Source: Piezodorus guildinii
Taxonomy: Eukaryota; Arthropoda; Insecta; Hemiptera; Pentatomidae
Length of the DNA: 64,000 bases
Direction of reading: 5' to 3'
NCBI GenBank assembly: GCA_023052935.1
Contig: CM041294.1
Location: forward strand, 22,778,635-22,842,634
The notes under the pieces were generated by a model. The model saw only the letters and a list, made by a program, of their open reading frames with translations. It was not told the origin of the DNA and did no database searches. Made by a program: the position numbers and the translations under genes. Of the stretch, positions 47,589-59,599 are shown piece by piece (within the stretch, counting starts at the first letter, position 1; every line of letters begins with the position of its first letter).

Positions 47589-48486
47589 TCTGGTACGGGC
47601 AACATACGACTTTCAGTTACCTCCGTTTTTAGAATCAATTAAAAAATTTTCAAATACAGTTAGAGATAAAAATGAGTGAAACCATTAAAGAATTAATTAA
47701 ATGGAATTTCTATAGAAACATGCGTTTTATTAAAAAATAAATTATATTATTATCTAAAACTAAAATTATCACTTAGTTTTATCGACTTTTCATCACTCTT
47801 TATTAACTTTTAAAAGCTTGTATATGAGATAATATTTTTCTAAAATCTTTAGATTTCCTACGGTATATTATTCATGTACATTACCGTTCTTATGTTAAAA
47901 AACAAAAAATTGCATTAATAATATATTTTTTCAGTTTTCTCCTTTAGTTGGGTATCAAATTCATTCAATTTATATATTTACCTGCTTTTCATCAGTGGTA
48001 ACAAGATAATAAAGTTATTTCTATAGAATCTACAAAATTAAAGGTACTAGTAGAAGAAAAAAAATTAAAATATTGGCATTTAACCCCTGTCAGACTATTT
48101 TAATCAGAATGAAACCTACATGACATAAACCTATTGACTTTAACATCGATATAGCCAGTTTAAACAAAATCGTCGGAACCGTTCTTGAGAAAATCGTTAA
48201 AAGGTGCAAAATGTATGGTATAAAGTGGCTCCTTCTGGTAAACTGATTTAGATGAATAAGATTTTGTAACATCTCGGGCGTATAGTTGTCTTAAATATGA
48301 AATTTCAGTTTCATAGGACATTTCGTTTCCTTCCGGGAGTTACCACATACAGACCTTTTTGCGGAACTTTGTTATTTGGACTCAGGGGACTCTAAAACGT
48401 GTATTTCTATTGAAAACTGGAATTCGAAAATTTTTACCATCGCAATACTTTCCCTTGCTATATATAGAGTGATTTTAAGTGAAAGT
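47589..48486 (+). mobile_element. Family A copy 8
   Basis: Full length: TCTGGTACGGGCAACATACG to TTTTAAGTGAAAGT. The CA microsatellite site is nearly collapsed (CCACATACAGACC), and the 3' hairpin is disrupted by a TGATTTT insertion (TATATAGAGTGATTTTAAGT). Confidence 0.9.
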
Positions 48487-48489
48487 AAA

Positions 48490-49250
48490 AAAGTTAAATT
48501 AAATGAAAACAGAAATAAATACTTCAGGGACTTCATCTCTTACCCACAGTTGAACTGAACGTTTACATTTTATTTCGTTATCTAATTTATAATCTTTTTT
48601 TATCGCGGCTTTATGTTGTTTAACAAAGAGATTTACATTTCTATAATCCCATGTTCTATTGCCGTTTGTTTAGAAGGCATTTTTTAGTTCATTAGCATGA
48701 GGCAATTATGGCTAAATCACTAATCGATGGTGTCCTTTCACATGCGAGTTGTTTCTATTTATAACACACCGTGATGGCAGAAATCGAATATTCTTTATTC
48801 CGGTGCCAATTTTCTTTCCATTTGTTTTGGCAACAGAAGCTTGTTTAATGGCTATAACAAATAAATGTTATCATCTCTCTAAACTTTCTTTACTCGTGTA
48901 TCATTACATAAGTCCTTTACCGGTTTGTCGGGCAGTAGATTCGTTTAGCGATTAACCTAAAAAAATGTATTTATTTATCCCTGATCTTTCTTGTTCGTTT
49001 GTCGAAAGCCTGCCTTAAAAGCCTTTCGTAAAATCGAGATTAATTTTACAAGTTAAATTTGTTGTGAGTAATATTGAACTCAGTTATTTTTGATCGTCTT
49101 TTATATATCCCCAATCAATATGTCTCGTGACAGAAAGGACCAAAACGCTAATATCAATCGCCAGATCCTTGTTTTGGAAATCAGTGATATGTTTTCCTAT
49201 CAAAATGGCTTACTAAAGTCTTACTTTATTACCTTCCTGTTATGACTCGA
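48490..49250. other. Anonymous DNA, nothing recognised
   Basis: No exon, RNA gene or classifiable repeat. Confidence 0.4.
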
Positions 49251-49255
49251 TATTT

Positions 49256-49586
49256 ACTTTCACTTACCTATATATTAAATGTATAGTGAGAGAAAGCATG
49301 CGATCGTGAAAATTTTCGAATTCCAGTTTTCTAAGAAAATACCCGTTTTAGGGTCCTCTGAGTCCAAATAACCAATTCCCGAAAAAAGGTCTTTGTGTGT
49401 CCGTATGTGCTGAATCTAGCGCGAAAAGACGTACAAAACTGAAATTTCACATTTAAGAAAACTATACGCCCATATGTTACAGCAACTTTTGCACTGTAAT
49501 TAGCTGACCGGAAGTACTACTGTATACAATGCATTTTGCACCTTTTTATAATTTTCTCAAAAACTGCTCTAACGATTTTGGTTAAA
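49256..49586 (-). mobile_element. Family A copy 9, truncated at a LINE junction
   Basis: Minus-strand 3' end at 49256 (ACTTTCACTTACCTATATAT). Collinear with other copies to GATTTTGGTTAAACT near 49585, where LINE sequence begins. The remaining 5' part is not found on the far side of the LINE. Confidence 0.82.
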
Positions 49587-50308
49587 CTATGCCGAGCCTG
49601 TGCGATGTCAGGTACTCATTAAAGATCCCTCCATACGTAGACAGTACTTCCTTGGGTCATTTATCTACCAAACTATAAAATCCCAGCATCCATCCTATAT
49701 CTACAGTCGCCTTCAATTTAAATTCTCAGCCCACTTGCTTGAAACAAGATCGCGCCATTCCGACCTTTATATGCCATCCCACAGAACTAAAGCCTTCGAT
49801 CGATCCTTTCTTGCCCGTTCCATTACATTCTGGAATTCCATTCCTTCCAATATACGTAATGCTTCTTCCTTATCCACATTCAAATATCGCCTTTTCCAAC
49901 ACCTATTATTCCAAACTGACGCTTGTTAATCTTTAATTTTAAATTAGATTTTTCATTATAATCATTATAAGGAATGAATATCCCATGTTTACCTTCTTAT
50001 TTATTTTATATATACATGTATATATTATTATTATTTTTCGTTTGAGTGTTCAAAATTAGTTGTTTCTTACTTTCAATTTACTATTTGTTTACTTTACTTT
50101 TTTTACGCTTTTCTTATCTTTGGTACATAGAGATGTGTATGTACATACATTTATATAAATTTCTTTTTCTACCTCTTTTACTTATGTACATAATTATGTC
50201 TATTTAATGTTATCTGGCCAGATGTGCTACCTTTACTTGTAAATTTCATGTTATTCTTAAGCGACAATGTCCCAGAATAATTTTTTTTTCTATTCTATTC
50301 TATTCTAA
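49587..50308 (+). pseudogene. CR1/Jockey-group LINE copy 3, 3' end with (TATTC)n tail
   Basis: Plus-strand translation: RRQYFLGSFIYQTIKSQHPS, YIYSRLQFKFSAHL, LETRSRHSDLYMPSHRTKAF, DRSFLARSITFWNSIPSNIR, ending QTDAC with stop TAA at 49929. The 3' UTR runs to AAGCGACAATGTCCCAGAAT and a TTCTATTCTATTCTATTC tail; a short microsatellite tail of this kind is usual for the CR1 group. The C-terminal frame of 109 codons is intact. A 22-bp segment near 49597 is absent from the related copy at 8.5 kb. Confidence 0.87.
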
Positions 50309-50309
50309 A

Positions 50310-50342
50310 GATCCCTATCCTAATAAAACTTGGATAGGGATC
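50310..50342. repeat. Perfect hairpin just after the LINE tail
   Basis: GATCCCTATCC, an 11-base loop, then GGATAGGGATC: 11 perfect pairs. It could be a remnant of a small palindromic element or a by-product of insertion. No T run follows, so it does not resemble a terminator. Confidence 0.7.
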
Positions 50343-50349
50343 ACTTTTG

Positions 50350-51300
50350 GCTAGGTGGCCGTCCTTCGATTCCTATTTTATTCAATTTATTACAATTTTA
50401 AATTTTATGAGATCTTTTTCTAAATACATTTTAATGTATTCAAGTTAATTAATTTAATTTCCATGTGAGTCCCATTTAGTTTACAGTGGAACTACTATCA
50501 TAAATGTCATCGAAAAGAAGGTTAATAATATTAGAGGTTAATATTAAAACTATTAACAATATTCAACGTAAAATATTGTACATATTTCGTATCGACAATA
50601 ATAGGGCACTCCTAATGTACATCACAAAGCAGCAAGCAACTACGTTTGTATTACACGAATAATAGATGGATGTTTACGGAATGTGTCATGGTAATTTTCG
50701 ATGTAATTTATACCTTGAAACATTGAACAGTTTTCTCTGGATTTTCTAAAAATATCTGGGTATTTTTTCTTATTCATCAAGGTATCTACTGGGTTGTGCG
50801 GAATTATGATTACTATGAAATTCAGCATTTATGGCTTCGCCAGGATTCAATGAGACGTAATGAATCAAACCAATAGATATATTAACTATATATGATTCCG
50901 TAAAGAATGTTTTCAAGACATTTTAACACTGAAATATCTGGGATCAATGCAGGAATACAGAAATCTGTAAGGAAAAGTTTTATTTTAAGTCCATTTCGGA
51001 ACTGATGGTGGAAGCCTTTTACTTGATTACATGGCGCTGTAAAATAACAACCCACGTTATCAAGATCGCACTGGTCAACTCTGCTTACTGATGAGTTATC
51101 TTTAATCGATAAAAAACTTCTAACTTTAACGGCTGTAAGAGTAGCATGCGATGTTGATAATGAATAATCAGGATATCTCATTTAATTAGCAATAATCATG
51201 GCAGATATTATAAAAGAAAAAAGTGATTTCAATTTCCTGTTGGAATTAAGGATTAATCTTTTTAAAAGTAAGTCTAGTGAGGAATAGCTTAACCAATTCG
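50350..51300. other. Anonymous DNA, nothing recognised
   Basis: Minus-strand open frames at 50640-50828 and 50882-51181 show no known domain or splice context. Chance frames are likelier than a gene. Confidence 0.4.
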
Positions 51301-51309
51301 AAATAAAAT

Positions 51310-51405
51310 TTTTACTCCCATTAAAAAAACCTAGGGTTACCTGCGGGTTTGAACCCGGGACCTTTGGCACAGAAAGCTGTTATGCTAACCACCCTGCTTC
51401 ATTTA
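51310..51405 (-). mobile_element. tRNA-derived SINE family 1, copy 3
   Basis: Minus strand: GTGGTTAGCATAACAGCTTT, CTGTGCCAAAGGTCCC, B box GGGTTCAAACCCGCAGGTAA, CCCTAGG, TTTTTTTAATGGGAGTAAAA. Both pol III boxes are well preserved. Confidence 0.75.
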
Positions 51406-51948
51406 ATCCCTTCTATGTGGTAACTTGATCACACATAGTCCAGTAAAATTAGCTCAAAAAGGGAAATGTATAAAAAAAGGTGGGGTATTTTTTATTTTTA
51501 GGTATTATTGTATGTACTAATACTTTCTTTAAAAGCTTAAGTTTTACAATCGCAGACCTTGTGCGTTTAAAAAAACCATGTTTTCAGTTTTTCTTAAATA
51601 AACTGAATCACTTCCAATGTATTTTATAATAAACATTGTGGTTAGCAATTTTAAAGACCATTAACTTTACTGCAAATTCTGTACTCAACATATTGAATTA
51701 AATGGAACAGCTTCTAAAATCCGAGGCGGCCAAAATCTGAATTATGACAAAGAACCGTATAAGTCAGTTGTCAGCAATTTAGCCCTCTTAACTTTTATTC
51801 TCCGCAGTTTACAGTAAAATGCATTATAACTAATCTTCTAGAAGATTAAATTTTCAATAACAAATATACAAAATGTTTGTAAAAACTGACAAAAATCTAA
51901 TGGAAATTTGGAAGAAACAATTTTAGAGGGCTACTCGGAAGTTTCAAC

Positions 51949-52245
51949 TAGGGGTGGGCATAATCGAATGATCGTCATAATCAGATGATCGGACTTCGAT
52001 GATTTAAATAATCGAATGATTTTATGATCGAATGATTAATATGCTTTCTGAGAGGCAAGATCCCAAAATTCCCGCCTCTATGATGGCTGAGCCTAGGTGC
52101 AAATATGCCTATAATTTATGTGATGAGGAAAAAAAAAATCGATTAACTATAAACGATGCAGTTCGAATGATCATTCGTTTCTCCAAACCGATAATCGATT
52201 AATTCGAATGATTCGATAATCGTCATTCGATTATGCCCACCCCTA
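51949..52245. mobile_element. hAT-like MITE, 297 bp, with 8-bp target duplication
   Basis: TIRs TAGGGGTGGGCATAATCGAA and the complement TTCGATTATGCCCACCCCTA, flanked on both sides by GTTTCAAC (51941-51948 and 52246-52253). An 8-bp duplication and the TAGGGGTGGGC end are typical of hAT elements. The sub-terminal regions are full of TCGAATGATT repeats in both orientations, likely transposase sites. There is no coding capacity. Confidence 0.93.
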
Positions 52246-52762
52246 GTTTCAACTATCCAGTTGTTCCATTTACTGACCGCCTCCCGGACTAATTCCTTCC
52301 AGTGTTTCTCAACGGTCAACTAATTATATCCACTATAATTTTAGAGGACGTTAGCAGAAACTTATCATTACAGTTTTTGTCCAAATTAGTGTGTTTGAAT
52401 AAAATATTATCTTTATTCCATGATGTACGTGTAGTTGATATCAGTTTTGTGAATTTTGGAGGAAGAAAAATTTCAGGAAAAGACATCCACTAATATTCAG
52501 ACAAATTGCTGTCTCTACTGGGCTAATATACGATACGTTTTCGAAATACAGTTGGGCCAAAAGAAGAAAAAAAAAAATGACGAAGGTTAAGCGAAAGTAC
52601 TGGATGTTTATTATACCTAAGTGCATAACGAGCTTTAATATGCAAGACATTTATGAATCGTATGAGAAAGATTTTAATATGTTTTGCACGCAGGTTTTCG
52701 TTGGGGGGAGAGAGAGAGGAGCAAATAGGTTTAATAGTTCGGGGGCGACGTAGTTAAATATA

Positions 52763-53672
52763 TTGGGTTGATGCAAAATTAATGCAGGTTTTTAGTAGGT
52801 ATTGTAAATACGCCATATCTTTACTTTAACCATATATATTTAATCAAAATAATTTCCATCTGAATCAATGCACTTTTGCCAACGTTCAACAAGCTTTCTT
52901 ATTCCACCAGAAAAAAAATCCGAATCTCTGGACTCAATGAAATCACGAAAAGAATTTTCAATGTCGTCCTGGTTTTGAAAATTTTTCTCCCTCAAAAAGT
53001 TGTCCAGATGCCTGAAAAAGTGAAAGTCTGTAGGAGAGAGGTCAGGTGAATAAGGCGGATGTTGGAGAACTTCGTAGCCCAACTCGTGCAGTCGTCGAAG
53101 CGTTGGTTGTGCAACGTGTGGTCTGGCGTTACTACTGGCACCCACTTGGCCAACTTTTTTACCTTACCAATTGCTTCCAAGTGGCGTACAACTGTGGATT
53201 GGTTCACACCGAGTTCCGCCGCCATTTCTCGTGTGGTTTTGGTTGGGTCTTCTTCCACTTTTGACCTCAGCTGGTCGTTGTCCAGAGCAAGATGACGGCC
53301 CCGACCTTCCTTGTCTTCGAGGTCGAAATCTCCTCTGCGAAACTTCTGGAACCAACGCTGCACCGTGCACTCATTAATAGCCCCCTGACCCCACACTTCA
53401 TTAATATTACGAGCCGTTTGCGCAGCGCTGCGCCCTAATTTAAATTCGTAAAAATAAATTTGACGAAAATCGCACTTTGACATTTTCGATTCAAGACCTT
53501 TGAACACACTGAACAAAACGATTTTACTAAACAAATTCATGGTGAAAGAGAGGGTATTAGATAAGGTTTGTTTTGGTATAATAATGATCAATATTAGGAT
53601 TAGCTTTGTTTACACAATTGGAATTAAGATATTGCAATAGAGGAAACCTGCATTAATTTCGCATCAGCCCAA
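52763..53672 (-). mobile_element. Mariner (SETMAR-like, cecropia type), internal deletion, TA-flanked
   Basis: TIRs TTGGGTTGATGCAAAATTAA and its near complement at the right (ATTTCGCATCAGCCCAA), with TA on both sides. The minus strand has an intact N-terminal half starting MSKCDFRQIYFYEFKLGRSA and including INECTVQRWFQKFRRGDFDL, EMAAELGVNQSTVVRHLEAI and GKVKKLAKWVPV (two helix-turn-helix units), then a deletion and frame shift, then SNARPHVAQPTLRRLHELGY, SPDLSPTDFHFFRHLDNF and a complete C-terminus ending CIDSDGNYFD. The first and second catalytic Asp region is lost, so no transposition is possible. At 910 bp it is about 70 percent of a full mariner. Confidence 0.94.
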
Positions 53673-53823
53673 TATAAGTTATTTTTTTTATTCTAAGGCT
53701 GAAATAGGCAATCAGTATTAGTTATTTTTTTCTACCCATATTAATCACTAAGTATGTGTTTGGGAGGAAAAACAGTAGCTTACTGCACGTTGAACCTAAT
53801 ACCTTATTTTAAATTAATTTTTT

Positions 53824-54683
53824 ACTTTCACTTACTATATATAGTAAGGGGAAGTATTGCGATCGTGAAAATTTTCGAATTCCAGTTCTCAACGGAAATA
53901 CACGTTTTAGGGTCCCCTGAGTCCAAATAACCAAGTCCCGCAAAAAGGTCTGTGTCTGGTAACTCCCGGGCGGAAACGAAAAGTCCTATGAAACTGAAAT
54001 TTCATATTTAAGACAAATATGCGCCCGAGACGTTATAAAACCTTTTTCATTAATATGAGCTTCCCAGAAGATCCACTTTATACCATGCATTTTGCACCTT
54101 TTTTCGATTTTTTCGAAAACGGTTCCGACGATTTTGATTAAACTCGCTGTATCGATGCTTTAATATCATGTAGTTTTCATTCTGATTAAAATGGTCTGAC
54201 AGAGCTTAAATGCCGACATTTTAAATTTTTTTCCTGTAAAGTATCTTTAATTTTGTAAAAATAAATATATTATCTTGAATACCACCAAAGAAAAACACAT
54301 AAATATATAAGTTGAACGAATTCAATATTTAACTAAAGGAGAAAACTGAAAAAAAAAAAATTTTAATGCAATTTTTTTATTTTGAACATAGCAACAGTAA
54401 TATACACGTATAATATACCGTTGGAAAGCTAAAGCTTTTAGAATAAATACTATTTAATGAACAAACTTGTAAAAGTTAATAAAGAGTGATGAAAAGCCGA
54501 TAAATCTGATTATTTTAGATAATGATATAATGGATTTCTTAATGAAACACATGTTTCTATATAAATTCAGTTTAATTATTTCTTTAATGGTTTCACGTAT
54601 TTTAATCTCTAACTGTATTAGCAAATTCTTTCATTGATTTTAAAAATGGAGGTAAGTGAATGTCGTGTGTTGCCTGCACCAGA
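53824..54683 (-). mobile_element. Family A copy 10
   Basis: Minus strand, both ends present: ACTTTCACTTACTATATATA at 53824 and GTGTTGCCTGCACCAGA at 54683. The CA site is almost absent (GGTCTGTGTCTGGTAACTCC). Internal blocks are collinear with copy 6. Confidence 0.9.
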
Positions 54684-54689
54684 TTTTTT

Positions 54690-55190
54690 TATTTGTCTGT
54701 AATTTTTAGGGGAAAGAGAGAGCGCCCTTTCCCCCTCCTAAAGTCCTGCTTACGTTTATGATCTTATGGTTGAGACGTTTTGGTGTTAACCAATGGCTCC
54801 ACCACGATGTCGTAAAACAGAAACACACCAAGAGTCCTAATGCCTATTTTACAATGTTTGAATAGGATCACTGTCTAAACCCTAAGGGGTCTTTATTGAC
54901 CTTGTATTTTTTTAGTATTCGCTAGATATCTATACCGAATATCCTGCCTTGAAAGATTGCAAACAAGTTTTTCCGAGCTCATGTTTATTCTGAAATAAAA
55001 AGTGTGGGTAATTATTTGGTAGATATCCTTTAAGCACGCCAGGATGTGAATTAAAAACCAGCGGTAGTAGACTCATACGCTAGCTAATAAATCATTGTCA
55101 GGTGAACAGCTGCATGACTCACTCTACGAACTCAACTTTCACTATTATGCTGGCTTCTTATCAGCTAATAATTATATTACTCAATTGATA
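54690..55190. other. Anonymous DNA, nothing recognised
   Basis: No gene or repeat family recognised between two family A copies. Confidence 0.4.
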
Positions 55191-55194
55191 TTTT

Positions 55195-55757
55195 ACTTTC
55201 ACTTACCTATGTATGAAATATATAGTAAGGGAAAGTATTGCGATCTTGAAAATTCCAGTTTTCAACGGAAATACACGTTTTAGGGTCCCCTGAGTCTAAA
55301 TGACCAAGTCCCGCAAAAAGGTCTGTGTGTGTGTGTGTGGTAACTCTAGCGCAACAACGAGGAGTCGTTCAATACTGAAATTTCATATTTAAGACAACTG
55401 TACGCCCAAGAATTTACAGCAACTTTTTTATCAAAATGAGCTTACCAGAAGAGAAACTTTATACCATGCATTTAGCACCTATTTACGATTTTCTCAAAAA
55501 CGGCTCTAACTATTTCGATTAAACTTACTATATCGATATAAAATTGAATCAGCCTTAATGTGATGTAGGTTTCATTCTTATTGAAATAGTCTGACAGGGC
55601 TTAAATGGCAATATTTTAAATTTTCTTCGTTTAAACTACTTTTAAGTTTGTAGAATCTATAAAAATAACTATATTATCTTGTTACCACTGATGAAAAACA
55701 GGTAAATATATAAATTGAATGAATTCGATTCCCAACTAAGGGAGAAAAGAAAAAAAA
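55195..55757 (-). mobile_element. Family A copy 11, joined to a LINE
   Basis: The 3' end on the minus strand is at 55195 (ACTTTCACTTACCTATGTAT) with the longer hairpin subtype. Collinear until AACTAAGGGAGAAAAGA near 55745, where LINE B begins after an A-rich and TTGTTATTG stretch. Its 5' third is missing. Confidence 0.85.
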
Positions 55758-55763
55758 AAATTG

Positions 55764-56370
55764 TTATTGTTGTTGTCCGCCTACACAGACTCGTCCAATG
55801 TTCACCGTTAAGCCCAAGCCCACGAGATCAGCCTTAATGCAATCCTCCCATCGACGCTTCGGCCTACCTTTCGGACGCCTACCAGTCGGATAAACGAATA
55901 CCAACTTTCTCGGAATCCGCTCCTCACTGAGCCTTACAACTTTACTCGCCCATTTGAGTTTCCGCGATGCTATCAACTCAATTATATTCACTAGATACAA
56001 GTTCCGCAATTCCGCGTTGTGCAACCTTCTAAACTCCCCAGTGACCCCATATCTCTTCGGACCAAATATTTTACGCAGCACCTTATTTTCGAAAACCTTA
56101 AGCCGTTGTTCATCTTTCAAAGTAAGCGGCCACGTTTCACATCCGTAAAGAACCGTCGGAAGAATAATGGTTTTATAAATTCTAACCTTTAAGTTTTTAG
56201 ATAGAAGCCGCGAGCTAAGTAACTTAGCAACTGAATAATAACACGCATTTCCCACCTTTAACCGGGACTTTATTTCTTCCTGGATTACATTTTTTCTTGT
56301 TATCATTGAACCTAAATACTTGAATTTCTCTACGTGTTCAAATGTATGACCTGATACACCCTTTTAATTT
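55764..56370 (-). pseudogene. LINE B copy 3, longest open frame (180 codons)
   Basis: An intact minus-strand frame (to 56306) reads MITRKNVIQEEIKSRLKVGN, ACYYSVAKLLSSRLLSKNLK, VRIYKTIILPTVLYGCETWP, LTLKDEQRLKVFENKVLRKI, FGPKR, NIIELIASRKLKWASKVVRL, RRPKGRPKRRWEDCIKADL. An upstream EKFKYLGS-like block continues in a shifted frame to about 56370. This is the region after the RT palm of a non-LTR element; the catalytic YADD is not included. The 3' UTR hairpin is missing here. Confidence 0.87.
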
Positions 56371-56374
56371 CTTA

Positions 56375-56838
56375 AATACATACTCTTAATAAAATTTTTA
56401 ATCAAACAAGAATATTAAATTAATATTCAATTCATCTGAAATAATAAATAAACCCTTTTTCCTGGAGCATCCTCTAAATTGCGACAGTAGCATAAAGTGA
56501 CTAAATGAATAAACAAACTTTTTTCTAATTTTTTTATTATCGGTGTAAGTAAATTTTAGGGTTTATAAAGGTGTCAATCAAATCTTATTTAAAGTTGTAT
56601 TAAGGTTGTCCTGTCTCTCTTGCTGCTTTAATAGTTCGTTCGATTCTCTATTCGACGAAAGGGACACGTTTAAAAATTAATACTATGCTTGCTAAATTAA
56701 TCATGAGCAAAAGAAACAGTTGCACGATACTGGGATCCCCAGGTATTTTCGCCATCAATAAGATAGTGCAACTGAAAAACAGTATTGATTATTCTTGAAA
56801 TGATATTGCTTTTATGATAATTGTCGATATAATTATAA
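56375..56838. other. Anonymous DNA, nothing recognised
   Basis: No gene or repeat family recognised. Confidence 0.4.
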
Positions 56839-56841
56839 AAA

Positions 56842-57447
56842 TCTGGTGCGGGTAACACACGACTTTCACTTACCTCTATTTTTAAAATCAATGAAAGAAT
56901 TTTCAAATACAGTTTGAGATAAAAATACGTGAAACTATTAAGGAATTGATCAAATTGAATTTCTATAGAAACATGTGTTTGATTCAAAAATCTATTATAT
57001 TATTATCTAAAATAATCAGTTAGTTTTATGTTCATTTCATCACTCTCTATTAACTTTTAAAAGCTTGTGTATGAGATGATAATTTTTCTAAAATCTTTAG
57101 CTTTCCAACGGTATATCATATATGTTATTATTATTGAATCTACAAAATTAAAATATCGGCATTTAAGCCCTGTCAGACCATTTTTATCTAAATAAAACCT
57201 ACATGATATTAAAGCCCATTAAATTTTACATCGATATAGCGAGTTTAATCAAAATCGTCGGAACCGTTTTTGAGAAAATCGAAAAAAGGTGCAAAATGCG
57301 TGGTATAAAGTGCCTCTTCTGGTAGGCTCATTTTGATGAAAAACTTTTTGTCACGTCTCGGGCGTATAGTTGTCTTAAATATGAAATTTCAGTTTCATAG
57401 GACTTACCGTTTCCGCCCGGGAGTTACCACACACAGACACAGACACA

Positions 57448-57498
<51 letters not shown>

Positions 57499-57622
57499 CT
57501 TTTTGCGGGACTTGGTTATTTGGACTCAGGGGACCCTAAAACGTGTATTTCCGTTGAAAACTGGAATTCGAAAATTTTCACGATCGCAATACTTCCCCAT
57601 ACTATATATAGTAAGTGAAAGT
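56842..57622 (+). mobile_element. Family A copy 12, with expanded CA microsatellite
   Basis: Both ends are present (TCTGGTGCGGGTAACACACG; TATAGTAAGTGAAAGT). About 180 bp are deleted near 57124, where ACGGTATATCATATATG jumps to TTATTATTATTGAATC. The (CA)n site is expanded to about 70 bp (57427-57497). Confidence 0.92.
57427..57497 (+). repeat. (CA)n microsatellite inside family A copy 12
   Basis: Starts with ACAGACACAGACACAGACAC, then about 50 bp of pure CA. It occupies exactly the position of the short CA tract of other copies. Confidence 0.97.
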
Positions 57623-57842
57623 AAAAAGTTAGCAAGTTTATTCTTAAAAAAAAAAAAAGAAAAGAAAGAATAAGTTTTTCCTCATCTTAATACATGGAAA
57701 TCTATGAATGAAATGCGTTGCAAAATATCTTGCTCACGTTTTAAGGAATTTACTGAGGGTATTATACTGTATTTTTCAGCATATTTCCTAGCAATTTAAA
57801 TAGATACAATAATATTGTATGCAATGTTATATAGTATTTTTT

Positions 57843-58723
57843 ACTTTCACTTACTATTTATAGTAAGGGAAAGTATTGCGATCGTGAAAATTTTGGAATT
57901 CCAGTTTTCAACGGAAATACACATTTTAGTCACCCTGAGTCCAAATAACCAAGTCCCGCAAAAAGGTCTGTGTGTGTGGTAACTCCCGGGCGGAAACGGT
58001 AAGTCCTATGAAACTGAAATTTCATATTCAGGACAAATATACTCCCGACACGTTACAAAACCTTTTTCATCTAAATGAGCTTACCAGAAGAGGCACTTTA
58101 TACCATGCAATTTGCACCTTTTTTCGATTTTCTCGAAAAGGATTCTGACGATTTTGATTAAACTCGCTATATCGAAGTCAGATTGAATGGGCTTTAATAT
58201 CATTTAGGTTTCATTCGGATTAAAATGGTCTGACAGGGCTTAAATGCCGATATTTTAAATTTTCTTTCTCTAAAGTACCTTTAATTTTGTTGATTCTATA
58301 AAAATAACTTTATTATCTTGTTACCACTGATAAAAAACAGGTAAATATATAAATTGAATGAATTCGATACTCAACTAAAGGAGAAAACAGAAAAAATATT
58401 TTTTAATGCAATTTTATGTTTTTTAACTTAAGAACAGTAATAAACATGTATGATATACCGTTGGAAAGCTAAGGATTTTAGAAAAAATATTATCTCATAC
58501 TCAAGCTTCTAAAAGTTAATAGAGAGTGATGAAAAGAAGATAAAACTAACTGATTATTTTTGATAATAATATGATAGATTTTTTAATAAAACACATGTTT
58601 CTATATAAATTCAATTTAATTAATTCTTTAATAGTTTCACGTATTTTTATCTCTAACTGTATTTGAAAATTCTTTCATTGATTTTAAAAATGGAGGTAAG
58701 TGAAAATCGTGTGTTGCACCAGA
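57843..58723 (-). mobile_element. Family A copy 13
   Basis: Minus strand, full length: ACTTTCACTTACTATTTATA at 57843 and GTGTGTTGCACCAGA at 58723 (CCGC lost from the 5' block). It faces copy 12 only about 220 bp away in inverted orientation, giving a large inverted repeat. Confidence 0.92.
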
Positions 58724-58729
58724 TTTTTT

Positions 58730-59590
58730 TAAATTTTAAAACAAATAAATTAATGAAACGAACATATATTATTGTACATCAGGTGGTGGTTGGTACTCCC
58801 AATAAAATGGAGAAACGAAAAACTGTTATCTAACTACCGAAAGTAACTTCTTAATGTTTTTCTAGCTTATCTACAGTGTTGTACTCATAGGGTACGCGAC
58901 TGGCTAGAACACCCAACTATAGAAAATTCAAATGAATGAATTAATTATTCATAAAATACGAACAATAAAGTTCTTATTGAAGATGTTCCCCGGGGTCTTG
59001 CGACATATTATATTTGTTAAAGTATTTTACTCGACTGATATGAAGAATATTTCAATTTCATTATTACCTTATTTGCTTTTTAATATTCAATTACCTAATG
59101 ATGCTAACGTGATAGGAATCTCGAATCGTATCGTGCAATCTATAAATACATTTCCGTTGTCATTTGTCACGGGTTTTAACATTGCACAATAGTTGATTTT
59201 AGGATGATAAATAATAATTAGCATAGACACTCGCGTAGTTTTATTCATTTCATTTCCAACCTTTTATCCACAGTAGCGTAAGGTGACGTTAAATAAATAA
59301 ACAAACAAACCAGTTACTTATTTCAAATAAAGTGATTTATCTTATTAAGTTAATACAATACTTTTGATGAAGAGATGTTTAAAATTATGTATTTAACTTG
59401 CTTCAAATATAACATTCGTTGAAATATTTTTTAGCTGGTCAATATGCTTTTAATAATTTTAAAATACACTCAAATATTTGCTCGTTCTCGTATCTTCTTC
59501 TGTAACAAACTCACATAGAAATGAATCTATGAGGGATCTTCTGATTCCATATTCAAATGTATTCCTTCTTTTACCACTGTCCCACCTAAC
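58730..59590. other. Anonymous DNA, nothing recognised
   Basis: The plus-strand frame at 58932-59192 has no recognisable domain. Nothing else supported. Confidence 0.4.
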
Positions 59591-59599
59591 TAACGATTT

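Noticed and set aside
58932..59192. An 86-codon plus-strand frame as a candidate host gene
   Set aside because: No known motif, no start or splice context, and ordinary for chance frames in AT-rich DNA of this length.
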